Below are positions 28,701 to 38,048 of a stretch of 64,000 nt of DNA, piece by piece. A model generated the notes under the pieces. The model was given only the letters and a program-made list of their open reading frames with translations. It did not search any database and had not been told where the DNA came from. Position numbers and translations under genes: made by a program. How positions within the stretch are numbered: position 1 is the stretch's first letter; each line of letters starts with the position of its first letter. Source of the DNA: an uncultured Pelagibacteraceae bacterium (GTDB lineage: Bacteria; Pseudomonadota; Alphaproteobacteria; Pelagibacterales; AG-422-B15); NCBI GenBank assembly GCA_902517885.1, contig CABYDZ010000001.1:62001-126000 (forward strand), written 5' to 3'.

Positions 28701-29846
28701 GCAATTGATGGAGCAGGCCTCTATGCTGATCATACTTTTACAATCACAGTTAGGCCTGCATCAGGTTATATCGCTGAAAAGGATACTATAGATGAAGAAG
28801 CATCATCTACTTATGAAACGGTTGTGATCAAACCAAAGAAAGATTATTTAGCAACTATAAATGAAACAGTTAATGAGGGGTTCTTAGGTATCACTGATGA
28901 AGGCTTTACGTTGGATACAGTATCAATAGCTGATACCGCATCTCTTTCAAAACCACTATCATTCAACGGAGGTTTGCGATTGATGGATGCCGTTGCAAAT
29001 GAAGTGTCCACCAATGAAGAGTCTGATTTATCAGTTGGTGTTAAATTAAATGATGATAATCAGAAAAATGTTGAACTATATTCAGGAAAACTCTCTGATG
29101 GGAAAGCCTTGCCTGACTGGATACAAGTCAATCCTGAAACAGGAGAAACAACAGCCAATATGCCTGAGGGTGTTGAAGAGGTTGAAGTTCAGCTTGTTGC
29201 TTTAGACAAAGACGGAAACACAAGGGACATTAATATTGTTCTTGATAAAGCAAAAATTAAAAATGACCAAGACTTTACTAGAGGTTCAGTTGGTGAAACC
29301 AGGGTTGTTGTTGATAATGACGCAAATGTAAATCTTATTCGTAAAACTGACGGAAAAACAAATCAAGTTGCGTCAAATAATTTAAATGCTGAAACTGATT
29401 TCCTAGGAACCATGAAACTGAGTGATATTCAAGTTGATGCAGGCAAGTATACGTTGGATGTTATCGATGACAATCAATCGAATGTAAAATTGTATAAAGC
29501 TGAGATGAAAGATGGAAGTTCTTTACCTACATGGATTACCATTGATCCAGAAACAGGAGCCATTTCAGCAGACCCATCAAAAGGGCGAACAGGTTCTGCG
29601 GCACCAGCATTTTTAACAAATAGTCTTCAAGTCCTCGAGTTAAAAATTATTGCTGAAGATGAAGATGGTAAAGAGAGAATAATTGAAGTTGATATTAATC
29701 TCGATGAAATTGCTACTCCGTCTGAAACTGAAGAGCAAGCTGAGGAAACTGATGAAGTTTCGTTTATTCCTCTTGATGAACAACTTAAGGTACAGTCTCA
29801 GAAAATAGATAATTATGGCGAAAAAATTATTAGTCTTGTAAGCTAA
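22782..29846 (+). CDS. Giant LEPR-XLL / DUF4347 surface adhesin with VCBS-like repeats
   Basis: 2354-residue secreted adhesin. The N-terminus carries the LEPR-XLL tag (ALEPRLMLDGAAVA, 9-22) instead of a Sec signal peptide. A DUF4347 domain follows (about 70-228; HVIGHGS and FYGCNVAADQSG), then an unassigned beta-rich domain (about 230-420). About twelve VCBS/cadherin-like repeats of 100-135 residues span about 421-1890, each with the pattern ED/EN...VLxNDTD...GTYGTLTL..DGSYTY...TDTFTYTVSDG. Three CADG-like modules end the protein (KLSDGKALPDWIQV and EMKDGSSLPTWITI segments). No RTX nonapeptides were seen. Three adaptor genes follow at once and a TolC-like gene is divergent, so the operon seems to carry its own exporter, though without an ABC ATPase. 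Confidence 0.88.
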   Translation: MSNKLIQALEPRLMLDGAAVATAIDAVDDLAQFQKSESDKSSKADHFKVDKDTKLPFVNVDASAQSAKSRQIIFIDSTVEDIETLINSFDNNTEVHVIQSDQDGFVTMQNILSSQENIDAVHVIGHGSVGQIAFGTAVLNSNTLNAYENILQEIGTSLSENGDILFYGCNVAADQSGEILIRQIADITDADVAASDDITGKGGDWDLEKHTGIIETENVSVVGYQYTLSNGVTATQNAVEIHNSNMNFMAGGGSYNNNTGGQTDSGGTRYIVTLERGNVTTGSNLVFDYAVASSSHDPDNDGAVNVYMVYLNDYVNRRSLNDRGIITFDNEILGIFTTPENTIAKSGYDMSTGTYPLTTGSKKVQMRDLEYQNDGVPPGVMGSGDAFTVTGSNKILTMATDNGLKGDFIRVVTRVASDPVVGNNDSGYINEDLTLDVSNGASANDSTPDTSGEHTGDVLLNDTGGDGSALNVSAINGGSLGSPVDGTYGQLTLNPNGSYSYAANKDAADDLDPGDIVTDTFTYTVSDGSDTDTATITITIAGVNDAPVGAADTGAVNEDKQLEVSAGSGVLANDTDADDNASLVVSAVQGQSSNIDSNVTGTYGTLNLDADGSYTYIADQSAADGLAAAATATDTFAYTVSDGTATSTVNLVITVTGIGPEGVNDTASVNENALLDADNASSTGVLANDDDNAAYDSESLAVTNISSDSTGNSGSATQGVLGTYGTLTMAADGTYTYTPNTAAAEALDANDPATDAFTYTVKDDDDKNSSTATLTISITGQDDNPVGVNDTGYINEDGTLTVSDGGSAVTGTDSNNNNESGDTTGDVLLNDTDADAGATLVVSAIQGGSLGSGVNGTYGTLTLYSTGRYTYVADQSDADGLAADAVQTDVFTYTVSDGAGDTSNASLTITVKGIGPQGVADTASVAENATVDNNNAATNGVLANDDDNASFDQESLAVTAITGASAGTVGGDTTGTHGTLSINEDGTYSYAATNDALDPNEQVTDVFTYTVKDDANKNASTATLTITVTGANDPITAVDDTDAVFAGSTIDRSETDTEELDHDDTDPDGDDVSGNFTITAISHGGVAKIVGTEFETSKGTMTIFSNGRYTYSANKAGSTDLANNAITTDTFTYTVQDHSGGDTDTADLVITITGTNNTAPVANTDAGYILEDGRLEVTDGATANDATPDATGEHTGDVLLDDTDADGDTLTVSDISGGSVTNNANGTYGTLVIQSNGSYVYTADKAAADALDADDVVTDQFTYTISDGNGGTATSTLTFTVKGIDDDPVGVADTGAVDEDAQLQVNAESGVLSNDTDADASSSLSVTTVSSNNTSQSGSAGSEITGEFGSLTLDSDGKYTYTANTAAADNLAHNATATDVFTYTVSDGAGTTSNTTLTIAVTGKGPVGSADTAAVNENVLLSKDAASGVLTNDTGGDQESLAVTNISSNDTSATGTAGQGVLGTYGTLTMAADGSYTYTPNTAAAEALDGGDTVSEKFTYTVKDDEDKNSSTAELTINITGVNDAIVAVDDTDAVDEDGRVDRLISDDQELDHDDTDVDTDDVSGSLTITDIRTGPKDGTGNDGAVGVALTGEYGTLTVNDNGSYTYIADQDKSDQLPTGQTGTDTFTYTVSDGTETSTAQLTFTVTGINDNDPVSVDDTDTVNRDATIDRTDGSTFDLAIDDTDADSDTLTITEIRKGNTKGGGDAGTIGQPLVGEYGTLTLQADGSYKYAADQDSINDLGRGQSVIEHFNYTVSDGSRTTTGLLSITVNGISDPPIPTDDVLEADAGAQSITEATSGVLINDIDPDGDSISVDTIRTGEETGTGTSGTIGTALTGTYGDLTMNSDGSYTYQANNAKALNPGETATEYFTYTATDGESSVEAQIAITVTGKNDPPEVLYPVRDPNVVTGEKFIIRHKQIFDDPDRGIYDIAEYKIIDPEDGTEVSLPDGLRLKQNKLHGSINTPGTYSITIRAIDGAGLYADHTFTITVRPASGYIAEKDTIDEEASSTYETVVIKPKKDYLATINETVNEGFLGITDEGFTLDTVSIADTASLSKPLSFNGGLRLMDAVANEVSTNEESDLSVGVKLNDDNQKNVELYSGKLSDGKALPDWIQVNPETGETTANMPEGVEEVEVQLVALDKDGNTRDINIVLDKAKIKNDQDFTRGSVGETRVVVDNDANVNLIRKTDGKTNQVASNNLNAETDFLGTMKLSDIQVDAGKYTLDVIDDNQSNVKLYKAEMKDGSSLPTWITIDPETGAISADPSKGRTGSAAPAFLTNSLQVLELKIIAEDEDGKERIIEVDINLDEIATPSETEEQAEETDEVSFIPLDEQLKVQSQKIDNYGEKIISLVS
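24043..28460 (+). repeat. About twelve VCBS-like coding repeats in the adhesin
   Basis: Tandem repeats of about 300-400 bases. At the protein level some copies are nearly identical over long stretches (for example the GTYGTLTMAADG-type segments near 24950 and 27170), yet the DNA differs at many silent positions. The copies are therefore old and kept by selection on protein, and low DNA identity would limit recombination between them. Confidence 0.8.
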
Positions 29847-29858
29847 TTCTGTAAATAA

Positions 29859-30578
29859 ATGAATAAAGTTAAAACATCGTTAGCAGCGTTTTGCTTTCTT
29901 TTTATATCTTTTGAGGCACTAGCTGAAGAAAGATCAACACGTATTTTAGTTACTGCAACTGAAGAGGCGACTTTATCAAGTGAAATTTCAGCAAAAATAA
30001 TCTCTATTCCTGTAAAAGCAGGAAATAACTTTAGTAAATCAGATATTTTAATTGAATTTGACTGTTCTTTTTTTGAAGCCCAAAAAGATGTTGTTCAAGC
30101 AGAACTTGATAGTGCTAGGGTAACTTTAAAAAGCAATCAAGAGCTTGCTGCGATGAGATCTATTGGAGAGTACGAAGTTCAACTATCTCAAATAGCAGTC
30201 GATCGAGCACAATCAGAATTAAATATTGCGAAACTCAACACCGATCGTTGTATTATTCGAGCGCCCTATGACGGAGTCATGTCCAAAGTTTTTGTAAATG
30301 AGTACGAAAGTATTGAAAGGCAACAGCCATTGATTGAAATTATTGGGTCAGGCACGTTGGAGGCAAAACTTATGATATCAAGTAAATGGCTATCATGGTT
30401 ATCTGAAGGATATCCTCTAAGTATAGTTATTGATGAGAATGGCTTAGAGTACAGTGCGCAAATACATTCTTTGGGTGCAGATATAGATCCGGTAAGTCAG
30501 ACGATTGATGCTACCGCACAATTTGATAAAAATTATAAGACATTACTTCCAGGAATGAGTGGGACAGCAACGTTTTGA
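29859..30578 (+). CDS. Periplasmic adaptor (membrane fusion) protein
   Basis: 239-residue HlyD/RND-type adaptor. A signal peptide covers residues 1-22 (AAFCFLFISFEALA, cleavage before EERST). A lipoyl-like half-motif precedes a helical hairpin (about 65-115), followed by the returning lipoyl half (CIIRAPYDGVMSKVFVNEYESI) and a beta-barrel domain ending at PGMSGTATF. It is shorter than usual RND adaptors and lacks the membrane-proximal domain. It follows the adhesin by 12 bases and overlaps the next adaptor gene by 4 (ATGA), so it belongs to the adhesin export operon, presumably bridging the inner membrane and the TolC-like channel. Confidence 0.85.
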   Translation: MNKVKTSLAAFCFLFISFEALAEERSTRILVTATEEATLSSEISAKIISIPVKAGNNFSKSDILIEFDCSFFEAQKDVVQAELDSARVTLKSNQELAAMRSIGEYEVQLSQIAVDRAQSELNIAKLNTDRCIIRAPYDGVMSKVFVNEYESIERQQPLIEIIGSGTLEAKLMISSKWLSWLSEGYPLSIVIDENGLEYSAQIHSLGADIDPVSQTIDATAQFDKNYKTLLPGMSGTATF

Positions 30579-31918
30579 ATGATAATTCTTCAATAAAAAT
30601 TGCACGACTAATTACACTTGAAAAAAAGTTTCGTAACGCTGAAAGTGAAACAGAACTTGGTTTTATTTGTGCAAACGAATTACGGAGTATAGTTGACTAT
30701 AATTTCTTATTTCTTCTCAACAGATCAAGCATAAACCGGCTTAAAGTGAATACTATTTCTGATTTATCAGTCATTGATAGAACTGCTCCAACCGTTACCT
30801 TTATTGAGGGATTGCTCAATAAGAAAGGAATGATCAATAGTGATGAAGTATCTGCAATTAGTCTTCAAAGCCTTGATTTAGATAAAGTAAACCTAAGCAT
30901 CCCTGAAAATTTTCCAAATCATTTAGTTTTTGTTCCTTTGTCTTCACGAATAGAAAAAAATATTGGTTACTTAGTTCTTGTAAGAACAGAACCAGTTACA
31001 AGTTCAGAAAAAGATTTATTATTGCACATCTCTGAAAGCTTTAGCCACGCGCTGACTGCTTTTGGTTCAAAAAAAACTGTTTTAAGCAGTATCAGTCGTA
31101 TATTTATAGGGTGGGTAAAGTGGCTTGTGATTGCATCCATAACTGTGGTGATGTTCTTTCCTATCAGCATGTCAGCTTTGGCGCCTGTTGAGGTGGTTGC
31201 AAAAGATCCAACTATTGTTACATCTCCTGTGAACGGCGTTGTTGAAAAAGTTTTAATTAAGACCAACGAAAATGTAAAACCAGGTACAGAACTAGTTAAA
31301 CTAGATGATTTAAACTTTAAAAATCAGTATGAAATTGCACTTCAAAAACTTGAAGTAGCTGAAGCCGAGCTATTAAGAGTAAAGCAGTCATCATTTTCAA
31401 ATGAAGATGATAAAGCACGCCTGGTTGAGCTTTCAACCGAAGTAGGGTTAAGAAAAAAAGAAGCCACCTACGCAGAAGAGCAATTGAAGTATTCAATCAT
31501 CTCTGCAGAGCGAGAAGGTATAGCAGTAGTTGAAGACTTTACTGATTGGCAAGGGAGACCTGTTACCATTGGCGAAAAAATATTAACTATAGCTGATCCT
31601 CAAAGCATCGAATTTCAAATCTTTTTGCCTACAAAAGATTCTCTTTTGATTAAAAAAGAAGCCAGAGTAAAAGTGTTTTTAGATAGTGACCCTCTTAATT
31701 CTCTTGAAGGAGAAGTCTTGCGTACTTCATATAAGCCTGCTCTTACGGCTGAGAATATTTTAGCATATCAAATTTTTGCAAAATTAGATGAAAATCAAGG
31801 TGAGATTCCAAGAATAGGTTTGCGTGGAACTGCTAAAATTTATGGCGAAAAGACGAGTATTTTTTATTACATATTCCGCGTACCTATAAATCTTACGAGA
31901 CAATTTTTAGGATTTTAG
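30575..31918 (+). CDS. GAF-like domain fused to HlyD-type adaptor
   Basis: 447-residue inner-membrane protein. Residues about 10-165 resemble a GAF sensory domain (FVPLSSRIEKNIGYLVLVRTE is the typical strand pattern) on the cytoplasmic side. One membrane helix follows (about 180-202), then a periplasmic HlyD adaptor with a lipoyl domain (SPVNGVVEKVLIKTNENVKPG), a coiled coil (about 245-305) and a barrel. It overlaps the preceding adaptor by 4 bases and is followed directly by the M50 gene. The cytoplasmic sensor joined to an adaptor could gate export in response to a small molecule; that is inference. Confidence 0.78.
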   Translation: MNDNSSIKIARLITLEKKFRNAESETELGFICANELRSIVDYNFLFLLNRSSINRLKVNTISDLSVIDRTAPTVTFIEGLLNKKGMINSDEVSAISLQSLDLDKVNLSIPENFPNHLVFVPLSSRIEKNIGYLVLVRTEPVTSSEKDLLLHISESFSHALTAFGSKKTVLSSISRIFIGWVKWLVIASITVVMFFPISMSALAPVEVVAKDPTIVTSPVNGVVEKVLIKTNENVKPGTELVKLDDLNFKNQYEIALQKLEVAEAELLRVKQSSFSNEDDKARLVELSTEVGLRKKEATYAEEQLKYSIISAEREGIAVVEDFTDWQGRPVTIGEKILTIADPQSIEFQIFLPTKDSLLIKKEARVKVFLDSDPLNSLEGEVLRTSYKPALTAENILAYQIFAKLDENQGEIPRIGLRGTAKIYGEKTSIFYYIFRVPINLTRQFLGF

Positions 31919-34024
31919 ATGACTGTTCCATACTTAAGACAAGATTTGAAATTGAGTGAGGGTCCCAAAAAAGAGGACGGCTCTTCATCGTGGCTACTTT
32001 ATGATTCTTTGAGAAACAAATATTTTTCAATCAATAAAAATGCTTTTGATCTTTTAAAAAACTGGTCAAGTGGATCTCAATTAGATGATTTCATAAAAAA
32101 AATTAATGAAATTAACTTATTGGTAAGTGAAGAAGAAATAAATGAGTTTATCAATTTTCTTGATCAAAATAATTTGACAATCAAAAAGACCAGTGAAGAA
32201 GTAAAGTCTTTGGTGGTTCAAAAAAACAAAACGAATAAACATTGGTTACTTAAACTCATTCACAATTATCTATTTTTCAAAATACCTTTATTAAGACCAG
32301 GCACTTGGCTCCAAAGAACTTTACCTATTGCCATGTTCTTAAGCTCATTAACAGTCAGACGAATTATTTATGGTTTAGGAATAATTGGAATATTTCTGAC
32401 AATAACTAATTATGAGAAATTTCTCTCAACCTTTTCATATTTTTATAATATTAATGGCTTGATCTTGTTTGGAATTACGATCATTTTTGTGAAAGCTTTA
32501 CATGAGTTAGGTCATGCTTATGTAGCTACATATTATAAGTGTAAAGTTTCATCTATTGGCCTAGCTATGCTGGTGTTTTTTCCATTTTTATATACAGATA
32601 CATCCGATGCCTGGAAACTCACTGACCACAGAAAGCGATTACTAATAAATTTTGCAGGCATGTTAACTGAACTGCACCTAGCCTTGATTGCTACATTTGC
32701 ATGGGCTGTATTTCCTGAGGGCATTATGAAAAGTGCAGCATTTTTCATTGCTACATCAAGTTGGATTTCATCTTTATTGATCAACATAAGTCCTTTTATG
32801 AGGTTTGATGGCTATTATGTGCTCTCTGATTTTCTAAAAGCTGAAAACTTGCAACCGCGTTCATTTGCTTTAGGTCGATGGCAGATAAGAGAGTGGCTCT
32901 TTGGTTTTAAATTTCAGCCACCAGAACAGTTGATCGCTAACAGAAGGTGGACTTTTATAATTTATGCATGGGCTACGTGGATTTATCGTTTCTTTATTTT
33001 TATTGGTATTGCATTATTGGTTTATTATTTAACATTTAAAATATTAGGAATTATTTTATTTGTAATAGAAATTGTGTGGTTCATTTTATTGCCGATCGCT
33101 AGAGAAGTTATTCAATGGTGGAAGCTTAGAAAGTCGATGAAATTCAATAGATCTTCTATGAGGTCAATCGTCTTGTTCACAGTATTTATGTTTGCCATGC
33201 TTGTTCCATGGCGCACATCCCTAAGTTTGCCAGCTGTTATTGAAGAAGGTGTTGTTCTTGATATTTTTGCATCAGAAGACTCCAAGATAAGAAAGGTCAA
33301 TGTTTCACATAATCAGTATGTAGCTGAGGGAGACTTGCTAGTTGTTATGACCAGTCCTTTGATCTCTAATAAAGTTGAAAAAGCAATAGATCGCGTAAAA
33401 ATGATACAGCAAAAACTTGATCGTAGAGTGGGATCAAAGCTTGATCTTAGCAATCTATTAATACTTGAGAATGAGTTACAAAAAGAGATTGAAATTTTGA
33501 ATTCATTGAAAGAAGAAAATAAAGCTTTATCAATTTATGCACAATCAGATGGCATAATAAAAGATCTGATAAGTCTAAACGCTAATCAATGGGTAAATAA
33601 AAAAGATAAGCTATTTTCAATTGTTCAGTCAGAAGAAGTGCAAGTAATAGCTTTTGTTAGCGAGACAGATCTTGATAAAATAAAAAAAGTTTCAAGTGGT
33701 TACTTTCATGCAAAAAATAATGAATTTGCGAAAGTCAAAGTCGAATTAGTATCATCAAATGAAACTTCAACCGAAGAGTTGCCGTATTTAGCTTTGACTT
33801 CAACTTATGGAGGCACAATCGCATCAAGAGAAATACTTGGAAAGAAAAAAGTTCAGAGACCTGAAAATGCTCTTTATCAACTAAATTTCACTTCTTCAGA
33901 GAGTCCAAAAGATTTACAGTGGCAGACAGCTGGATCTGTTAAAATAGATTCAGAAAATTATAATATTTTTCAAAATATATTTAATGCTACTACCTCAATA
34001 CTCATTCAGGAAAGTGGATTTTAG
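31919..34024 (+). CDS. M50 site-2-type metalloprotease fused to HlyD-like adaptor
   Basis: 701-residue polytopic membrane protein. Residues about 20-90 ([24 protein letters not shown]) resemble a PqqD/RRE-like recognition domain. The membrane part carries the zinc motif HELGH (195-199) and a second motif around MRFDGYY (294-300, Asp297), as in site-2 proteases. About residues 410-430 form another helix, and the rest is a periplasmic HlyD-like arm with a coiled coil (about 485-535). It ends the adhesin operon. In similar loci this protein takes the place of an ABC exporter; whether it cleaves the LEPR-XLL tag or only serves as a platform is unknown. It overlaps the end of the convergent ureG by 4 bases. 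Confidence 0.82.
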   Translation: MTVPYLRQDLKLSEGPKKEDGSSSWLLYDSLRNKYFSINKNAFDLLKNWSSGSQLDDFIKKINEINLLVSEEEINEFINFLDQNNLTIKKTSEEVKSLVVQKNKTNKHWLLKLIHNYLFFKIPLLRPGTWLQRTLPIAMFLSSLTVRRIIYGLGIIGIFLTITNYEKFLSTFSYFYNINGLILFGITIIFVKALHELGHAYVATYYKCKVSSIGLAMLVFFPFLYTDTSDAWKLTDHRKRLLINFAGMLTELHLALIATFAWAVFPEGIMKSAAFFIATSSWISSLLINISPFMRFDGYYVLSDFLKAENLQPRSFALGRWQIREWLFGFKFQPPEQLIANRRWTFIIYAWATWIYRFFIFIGIALLVYYLTFKILGIILFVIEIVWFILLPIAREVIQWWKLRKSMKFNRSSMRSIVLFTVFMFAMLVPWRTSLSLPAVIEEGVVLDIFASEDSKIRKVNVSHNQYVAEGDLLVVMTSPLISNKVEKAIDRVKMIQQKLDRRVGSKLDLSNLLILENELQKEIEILNSLKEENKALSIYAQSDGIIKDLISLNANQWVNKKDKLFSIVQSEEVQVIAFVSETDLDKIKKVSSGYFHAKNNEFAKVKVELVSSNETSTEELPYLALTSTYGGTIASREILGKKKVQRPENALYQLNFTSSESPKDLQWQTAGSVKIDSENYNIFQNIFNATTSILIQESGF

Positions 34025-34641
34025 TTTATTTCAAGACCGCCCTCAGTTTTGAGAAACTCAGCAACATTTTCTATACCCTTATTATTCTTCATTTCACCGA
34101 AAATATAAGGCATGCCTGATCGGGCAGTTTCAACATCTAATTTCATTTGATCCAAATCAACATTTACGTGATTTGCTAAATCGGTTTTATTGATAATTAG
34201 TAAATCAGATTTTTTTATTGCTGGCCCACCTTTACGAGGAATATCACCCCCCATTCCAACATCAATCACATAGATTGATAAATCTACTAACTCTGGACTA
34301 AACGTTGCAGCTAAATTATCTCCACCCGACTCAATTAATAGCAATTGTAAATCAGGAAATTTTTGTTTCATTTCCTCTACAGCCAATAGGTTAATCGAGG
34401 CATCCTCTCGAATTGCGGTATGAGGGCATCCACCTGTTTCAACCCCTTTAATTCTCTCTATTGGCAAAACTTGAGCTCTCATTAAATACTCGGCGTCTTC
34501 GATGGTGTAAATATCATTTGATATAACTGCCATTGAAATATTTTTAGATAAATTTTTGCACAAAGCCTCAGTAAGACTTGTTTTACCAGCACCTACTGGA
34601 CCGCCGATACCAATTTTTAAAGGACCTCGAAAATTATTCAT
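34021..34641 (-). CDS. ureG: Urease accessory GTPase UreG
   Basis: 206-residue GTPase that drives nickel insertion into urease together with UreF, UreD and UreE. The P-loop [11 protein letters not shown] is at 13-23; ESGGDNLAA and NKTDLA are the other nucleotide motifs, and the metal-binding Cys-Pro-His is in [15 protein letters not shown]. Length is normal. It overlaps ureF by 4 bases and is the last gene of the seven-gene urease operon. Confidence 0.96.
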   Translation of the reverse strand: MNNFRGPLKIGIGGPVGAGKTSLTEALCKNLSKNISMAVISNDIYTIEDAEYLMRAQVLPIERIKGVETGGCPHTAIREDASINLLAVEEMKQKFPDLQLLLIESGGDNLAATFSPELVDLSIYVIDVGMGGDIPRKGGPAIKKSDLLIINKTDLANHVNVDLDQMKLDVETARSGMPYIFGEMKNNKGIENVAEFLKTEGGLEIN

Positions 34642-35297
34642 GTGACGTAAATTCTGGATGTAAGATTTTCATGTTTCATACTGTAAATATCTGCACAAAA
34701 CATGGAACTGCGTAAATCATCTAAGCTATAGTCTTTCATCGTATTATGGAAACTTTTCATCATTCCAAGAAATGACACCATACAATCTTGGCCATCTTTC
34801 TGGCTTAAAGGTATATGTTTAACGCACATATTAATTAAGTTTGCGATGAATGATTGAATATAAAAGTCAACCAAATCATCAAAGGCAATATGAAATTTAA
34901 TTCCTGCTTGAGCAATACAGACTGGAAAAGCAGTCTCATTATTTATTGTATAGCCCCAACTCTCAGACATGATTTTTCTGAAGGCGTCACCCATTTTGAG
35001 CGTTTCAAGCTGACGTTCCTTGGATGAGCAACTTGCAAGCACTAATTCATTTACATAAATTCCATCATAGGTAGCCTTGATAAAGATATACTCATTTCTG
35101 CATGTTCCCTCAAAGAGAATACTTTTAATAAATTCCAATACGTCATTTTTATTTTTGATAAGCTTATCATCAATTAAAGCCTCGAGACCATGTGAATATG
35201 CGTATGAACCAATAGGAAATGAAGACGAAAACCAAAGATGTAAAATTTGATGAGATTTTAAATCTGATAAGTTTTTACTTTTAATGCTTGTGACCAT
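34638..35297 (-). CDS. ureF: Urease accessory protein UreF
   Basis: 219-residue helical accessory protein that acts with UreD and UreG in activating urease. The family landmark [13 protein letters not shown] is near residue 30. I place the start at ATG 35297 (MVTSIKSKN), inside the final codons of ureE, because a longer in-frame start at 35345 would add residues unlike UreF and lie deeper within ureE. It overlaps ureE by 17 bases and ureG by 4, typical of translational coupling. Confidence 0.9.
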   Translation of the reverse strand: MVTSIKSKNLSDLKSHQILHLWFSSSFPIGSYAYSHGLEALIDDKLIKNKNDVLEFIKSILFEGTCRNEYIFIKATYDGIYVNELVLASCSSKERQLETLKMGDAFRKIMSESWGYTINNETAFPVCIAQAGIKFHIAFDDLVDFYIQSFIANLINMCVKHIPLSQKDGQDCMVSFLGMMKSFHNTMKDYSLDDLRSSMFCADIYSMKHENLTSRIYVT

Positions 35298-35724
35298 GCG
35301 TTCTTCCCATACCGTAAGCCCCTCCTTCAGGATTAAATTGTTCAATCACAGATTTTGTCTGCCCCCCAAGTCTTCTCACCATATCCTCAATTATATGGTC
35401 ACTTTGTATTAGAATTCTTGTAGCTTCAATCTGACAGGGGATATGTCTATTCCCAATATGCCATATTAATTTATTTAAATCTTCTGACTTGATCTCAATT
35501 AAGTTTTCTTTTTTTGATTTTATAGTAATTAATTTTCCACTCTCAAGTTTGAACGCTTGATTACTCAGGACTGATCTCATCTCTTCAAGATCAACAAGAA
35601 ATTCATGACCTTTGTCAGAAACTAACTTTTTGCGTCGCATGAATCTCTCCTCATAAGATAGCGAAATTGTATCAACCTCTTCAGAGGAATCACAGTTACT
35701 TAATATTAAATTACAAATTTCCAT
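35281..35724 (-). CDS. ureE: Urease accessory metallochaperone UreE
   Basis: 147-residue nickel chaperone. The N-terminal peptide-binding half is followed by the metal-binding half with IGNRHIPCQIE (HxxC-type segment) and [14 protein letters not shown] at the very end, a short His tail instead of the long His-rich tails of some species. It lies 2 bases after ureC and overlaps ureF by 17 bases. Confidence 0.92.
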   Translation of the reverse strand: MEICNLILSNCDSSEEVDTISLSYEERFMRRKKLVSDKGHEFLVDLEEMRSVLSNQAFKLESGKLITIKSKKENLIEIKSEDLNKLIWHIGNRHIPCQIEATRILIQSDHIIEDMVRRLGGQTKSVIEQFNPEGGAYGMGRTHGHKH

Positions 35725-35726
35725 AA

Positions 35727-37433
35727 TCAGTACATAAAATATCTTTGTGCCATTGGCAGTTCTTTAGCTGGTTCACATGTTATAATTTCTCCATTTGCCC
35801 TAACCTCATATGTTTCAGGATTTACATCTATAGTTGGACAAACATCATTTAAAACCATATCTTTTTTTGAAATTGACCTTGTATTGCTTACCGGCAGCAT
35901 GCTTTTTTGTATATTGAGATGATTAAGGCTGCCTGCCTCCAGAGAACTCTTGCTGACAAAAGTTATCGATGAGCTTTCAAGCGATCTTCCATAACTTCCA
36001 AACATTGGGCGGGTATATACAGGTTGGGGAGTTGGAATCGATGCATTTGGATCGCCCATTTGTGCGCAGGCAATACTCCCACCCATTATTACAATCTCAG
36101 GCTTAACACCAAAGAAAGCTGGGTCCCAGATAACGATATCTGCTCTTTTATTTTTTTCGAGACTGCCAACATAGGAAGAAATTCCATGAGCAATTGACGG
36201 ATTTATTGTATATTTTGCAAGGTATCGTTTGACTCTTAAATTATCATTATCGCCTTGCTCTTCAGACAGTCTTCCTCGTTGGACTTTCATTTTATGTGCT
36301 GTTTGCCATGTTCTAATAATAACCTCACCAACACGTCCCATAGCTTGACTGTCAGATGCGATGATTGAGAAAGCACCCATATCGTGTAATATGTCTTCAG
36401 CAGCCATCGTTTCTCTCCGTATTCTACTTTCAGCAAATGCTACGTCTTCAGGTATTGATTTATCAAGGTGATGGCAAACCATCAGCATATCTAAATGCTC
36501 TTCAACAGTGTTAACAGTAAATGGTCGTGTCGGATTAGTTGAAGATGGCAAAACATACGGTTCACCGCAAATTTTTATTATATCAGGCGCGTGTCCACCA
36601 CCTGCACCCTCAGTATGAAATGTATGAATGGTTCTTTTATTAATTGCATTTATTGTATTTTCTACAAAGCCACTTTCATTGAGCGTATCAGTATGTATCA
36701 TGACCTGAACGTCGAATTTATCAGCAACATTTAAACAATTATCAATTGCACCAGGAGTAGAGCCCCAGTCCTCATGAAGTTTAAGAGCAGCTGCTCCACC
36801 AAGAACTTGTTCCTCTAAACCTGAAGGCAACGAAGAATTTCCTTTGCCTGCATAAGCTAAATTCATCGAGAAAGCATCAGATGATTGAAGCATTCTGCCG
36901 ATGTGCCATGGTCCCGGCGTGCAAGTAGTTGCTAATGTTCCATGTGCAGGTCCAGTACCTCCACCCAGCATCGTAGTAATGCCAGAATGTAAGGCGTCAT
37001 CAATTTGCTGAGGACATATGAAATGTATATGACTGTCAAAGCCGCCCGCCGTTACAATTTTACCTTCACCTGCAATAACCTCAGTACCTGGACCAATTAT
37101 AATATCCACACCGGGTTGTGTATCAGGGTTACCAGCTTTTCCAATATGGTCAATATTTCCGTTCTTTAGTCCAATATCTGCTTTATATATCCCGGTGACA
37201 TCTAGAATCAGAGCATTTGTAATAACTGTGTCTACGGCTCCATCACTTCTTGAAACCTGAGACTGTCCCATGCCATCGCGAATAACTTTGCCGCCACCAA
37301 ACTTAACTTCCTCACCATAGATTGTGAGGTCTTTTTCAACCTCTATGAAAAGTTCAGTATCTGCTAACCTTACTTTATCCCCTGTTGTGGGGCCATACAT
37401 AGCTGCATAAGATTGTCTTGGAATTTTTTTCAT
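35727..37433 (-). CDS. ureC: Urease alpha subunit UreC
   Basis: 568-residue catalytic subunit that hydrolyses urea to ammonia and carbamate. The dinickel ligands are all present: His135 and His137 (SHIHF), carbamylated Lys218 (ALKLHED), His247, His273 and Asp361, with the flap Cys320-His321. They are one position later than in the Klebsiella enzyme, so the length is canonical. It overlaps ureB by 4 bases and precedes ureE by 2. The enzyme is cytoplasmic and is fed by the Urt transporter encoded divergently. Confidence 0.97.
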   Translation of the reverse strand: MKKIPRQSYAAMYGPTTGDKVRLADTELFIEVEKDLTIYGEEVKFGGGKVIRDGMGQSQVSRSDGAVDTVITNALILDVTGIYKADIGLKNGNIDHIGKAGNPDTQPGVDIIIGPGTEVIAGEGKIVTAGGFDSHIHFICPQQIDDALHSGITTMLGGGTGPAHGTLATTCTPGPWHIGRMLQSSDAFSMNLAYAGKGNSSLPSGLEEQVLGGAAALKLHEDWGSTPGAIDNCLNVADKFDVQVMIHTDTLNESGFVENTINAINKRTIHTFHTEGAGGGHAPDIIKICGEPYVLPSSTNPTRPFTVNTVEEHLDMLMVCHHLDKSIPEDVAFAESRIRRETMAAEDILHDMGAFSIIASDSQAMGRVGEVIIRTWQTAHKMKVQRGRLSEEQGDNDNLRVKRYLAKYTINPSIAHGISSYVGSLEKNKRADIVIWDPAFFGVKPEIVIMGGSIACAQMGDPNASIPTPQPVYTRPMFGSYGRSLESSSITFVSKSSLEAGSLNHLNIQKSMLPVSNTRSISKKDMVLNDVCPTIDVNPETYEVRANGEIITCEPAKELPMAQRYFMY

Positions 37434-37738
37434 TTAATTTTTCCCATGACTTTTTTATTAAACCCAAATATTTTTTTTAGTCCCTGTATTTCTATAAGCT
37501 CAACATCTCTTGTTTGCCCAGGTTCAAACCTTACTGCGGTTCCAGATGAAATGTTTAGTCTCATGCCTAAAGATTTCTTTCTATCAAATTCAAGACTTTC
37601 ATTTACTTCAGCAAAATGATAGTGGCTACCGACTTGAATTGGACGATCACCAGTGTTGGAGACTTTCATTGTCAAACTCACTAAATCTTTATTTAAAATT
37701 ATTTCACTGTCACTTGTAATTATTTCTCCTGGAATCAT
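37430..37738 (-). CDS. ureB: Urease beta subunit UreB
   Basis: 102-residue structural subunit. It opens with the canonical MIPGEI and carries [19 protein letters not shown] (29-47), the most conserved block of the family. It overlaps ureC by 4 bases and follows ureA by 7. Separate ureA and ureB genes are the usual bacterial three-subunit arrangement. Confidence 0.96.
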   Translation of the reverse strand: MIPGEIITSDSEIILNKDLVSLTMKVSNTGDRPIQVGSHYHFAEVNESLEFDRKKSLGMRLNISSGTAVRFEPGQTRDVELIEIQGLKKIFGFNKKVMGKIK

Positions 37739-37745
37739 ATAATTC

Positions 37746-38048
37746 TTACCTTATGGGTTTATGTACCGTGACTAACTTTGTTCCATCTGGAAAAGTTGCT
37801 TCTGTCTGCACTTCGGCAATCATTTCAGCAACTCCTTCCATACAGTCATCTTTTTTTAATACATGTGCTGCACTTTCCATTAATTCAGCTACAGATTTGC
37901 CGTCCCTTGCACCTTCAACAACATAATCAGAAATAATTGATACGGCTTCAGGGTAATTTAATTTAACGCCACGGTCTAACCTCTTTCGAGCGACTATTGC
38001 AGCCATGCTGACCATCATTTTATCAATCTCTCTTGGAGAAAGCTTCAC
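37746..38048 (-). CDS. ureA: Urease gamma subunit UreA
   Basis: 100-residue structural subunit. I use the GTG at 38048, which gives the family start [10 protein letters not shown] and the standard 100-residue length; a GTG 12 bases upstream would add MGCC. Conserved [16 protein letters not shown] is near residues 23-40. The chosen start overlaps the ureD stop (GTGA), so translation is probably coupled. Confidence 0.93.
   Translation of the reverse strand: MKLSPREIDKMMVSMAAIVARKRLDRGVKLNYPEAVSIISDYVVEGARDGKSVAELMESAAHVLKKDDCMEGVAEMIAEVQTEATFPDGTKLVTVHKPIR

Noticed and set aside
22782-29846. RTX-type substrate of a classical type I secretion system
   Set aside because: No GGxGxDxxx nonapeptide runs and no ABC exporter gene; the LEPR-XLL tag and M50 protein point to another route.
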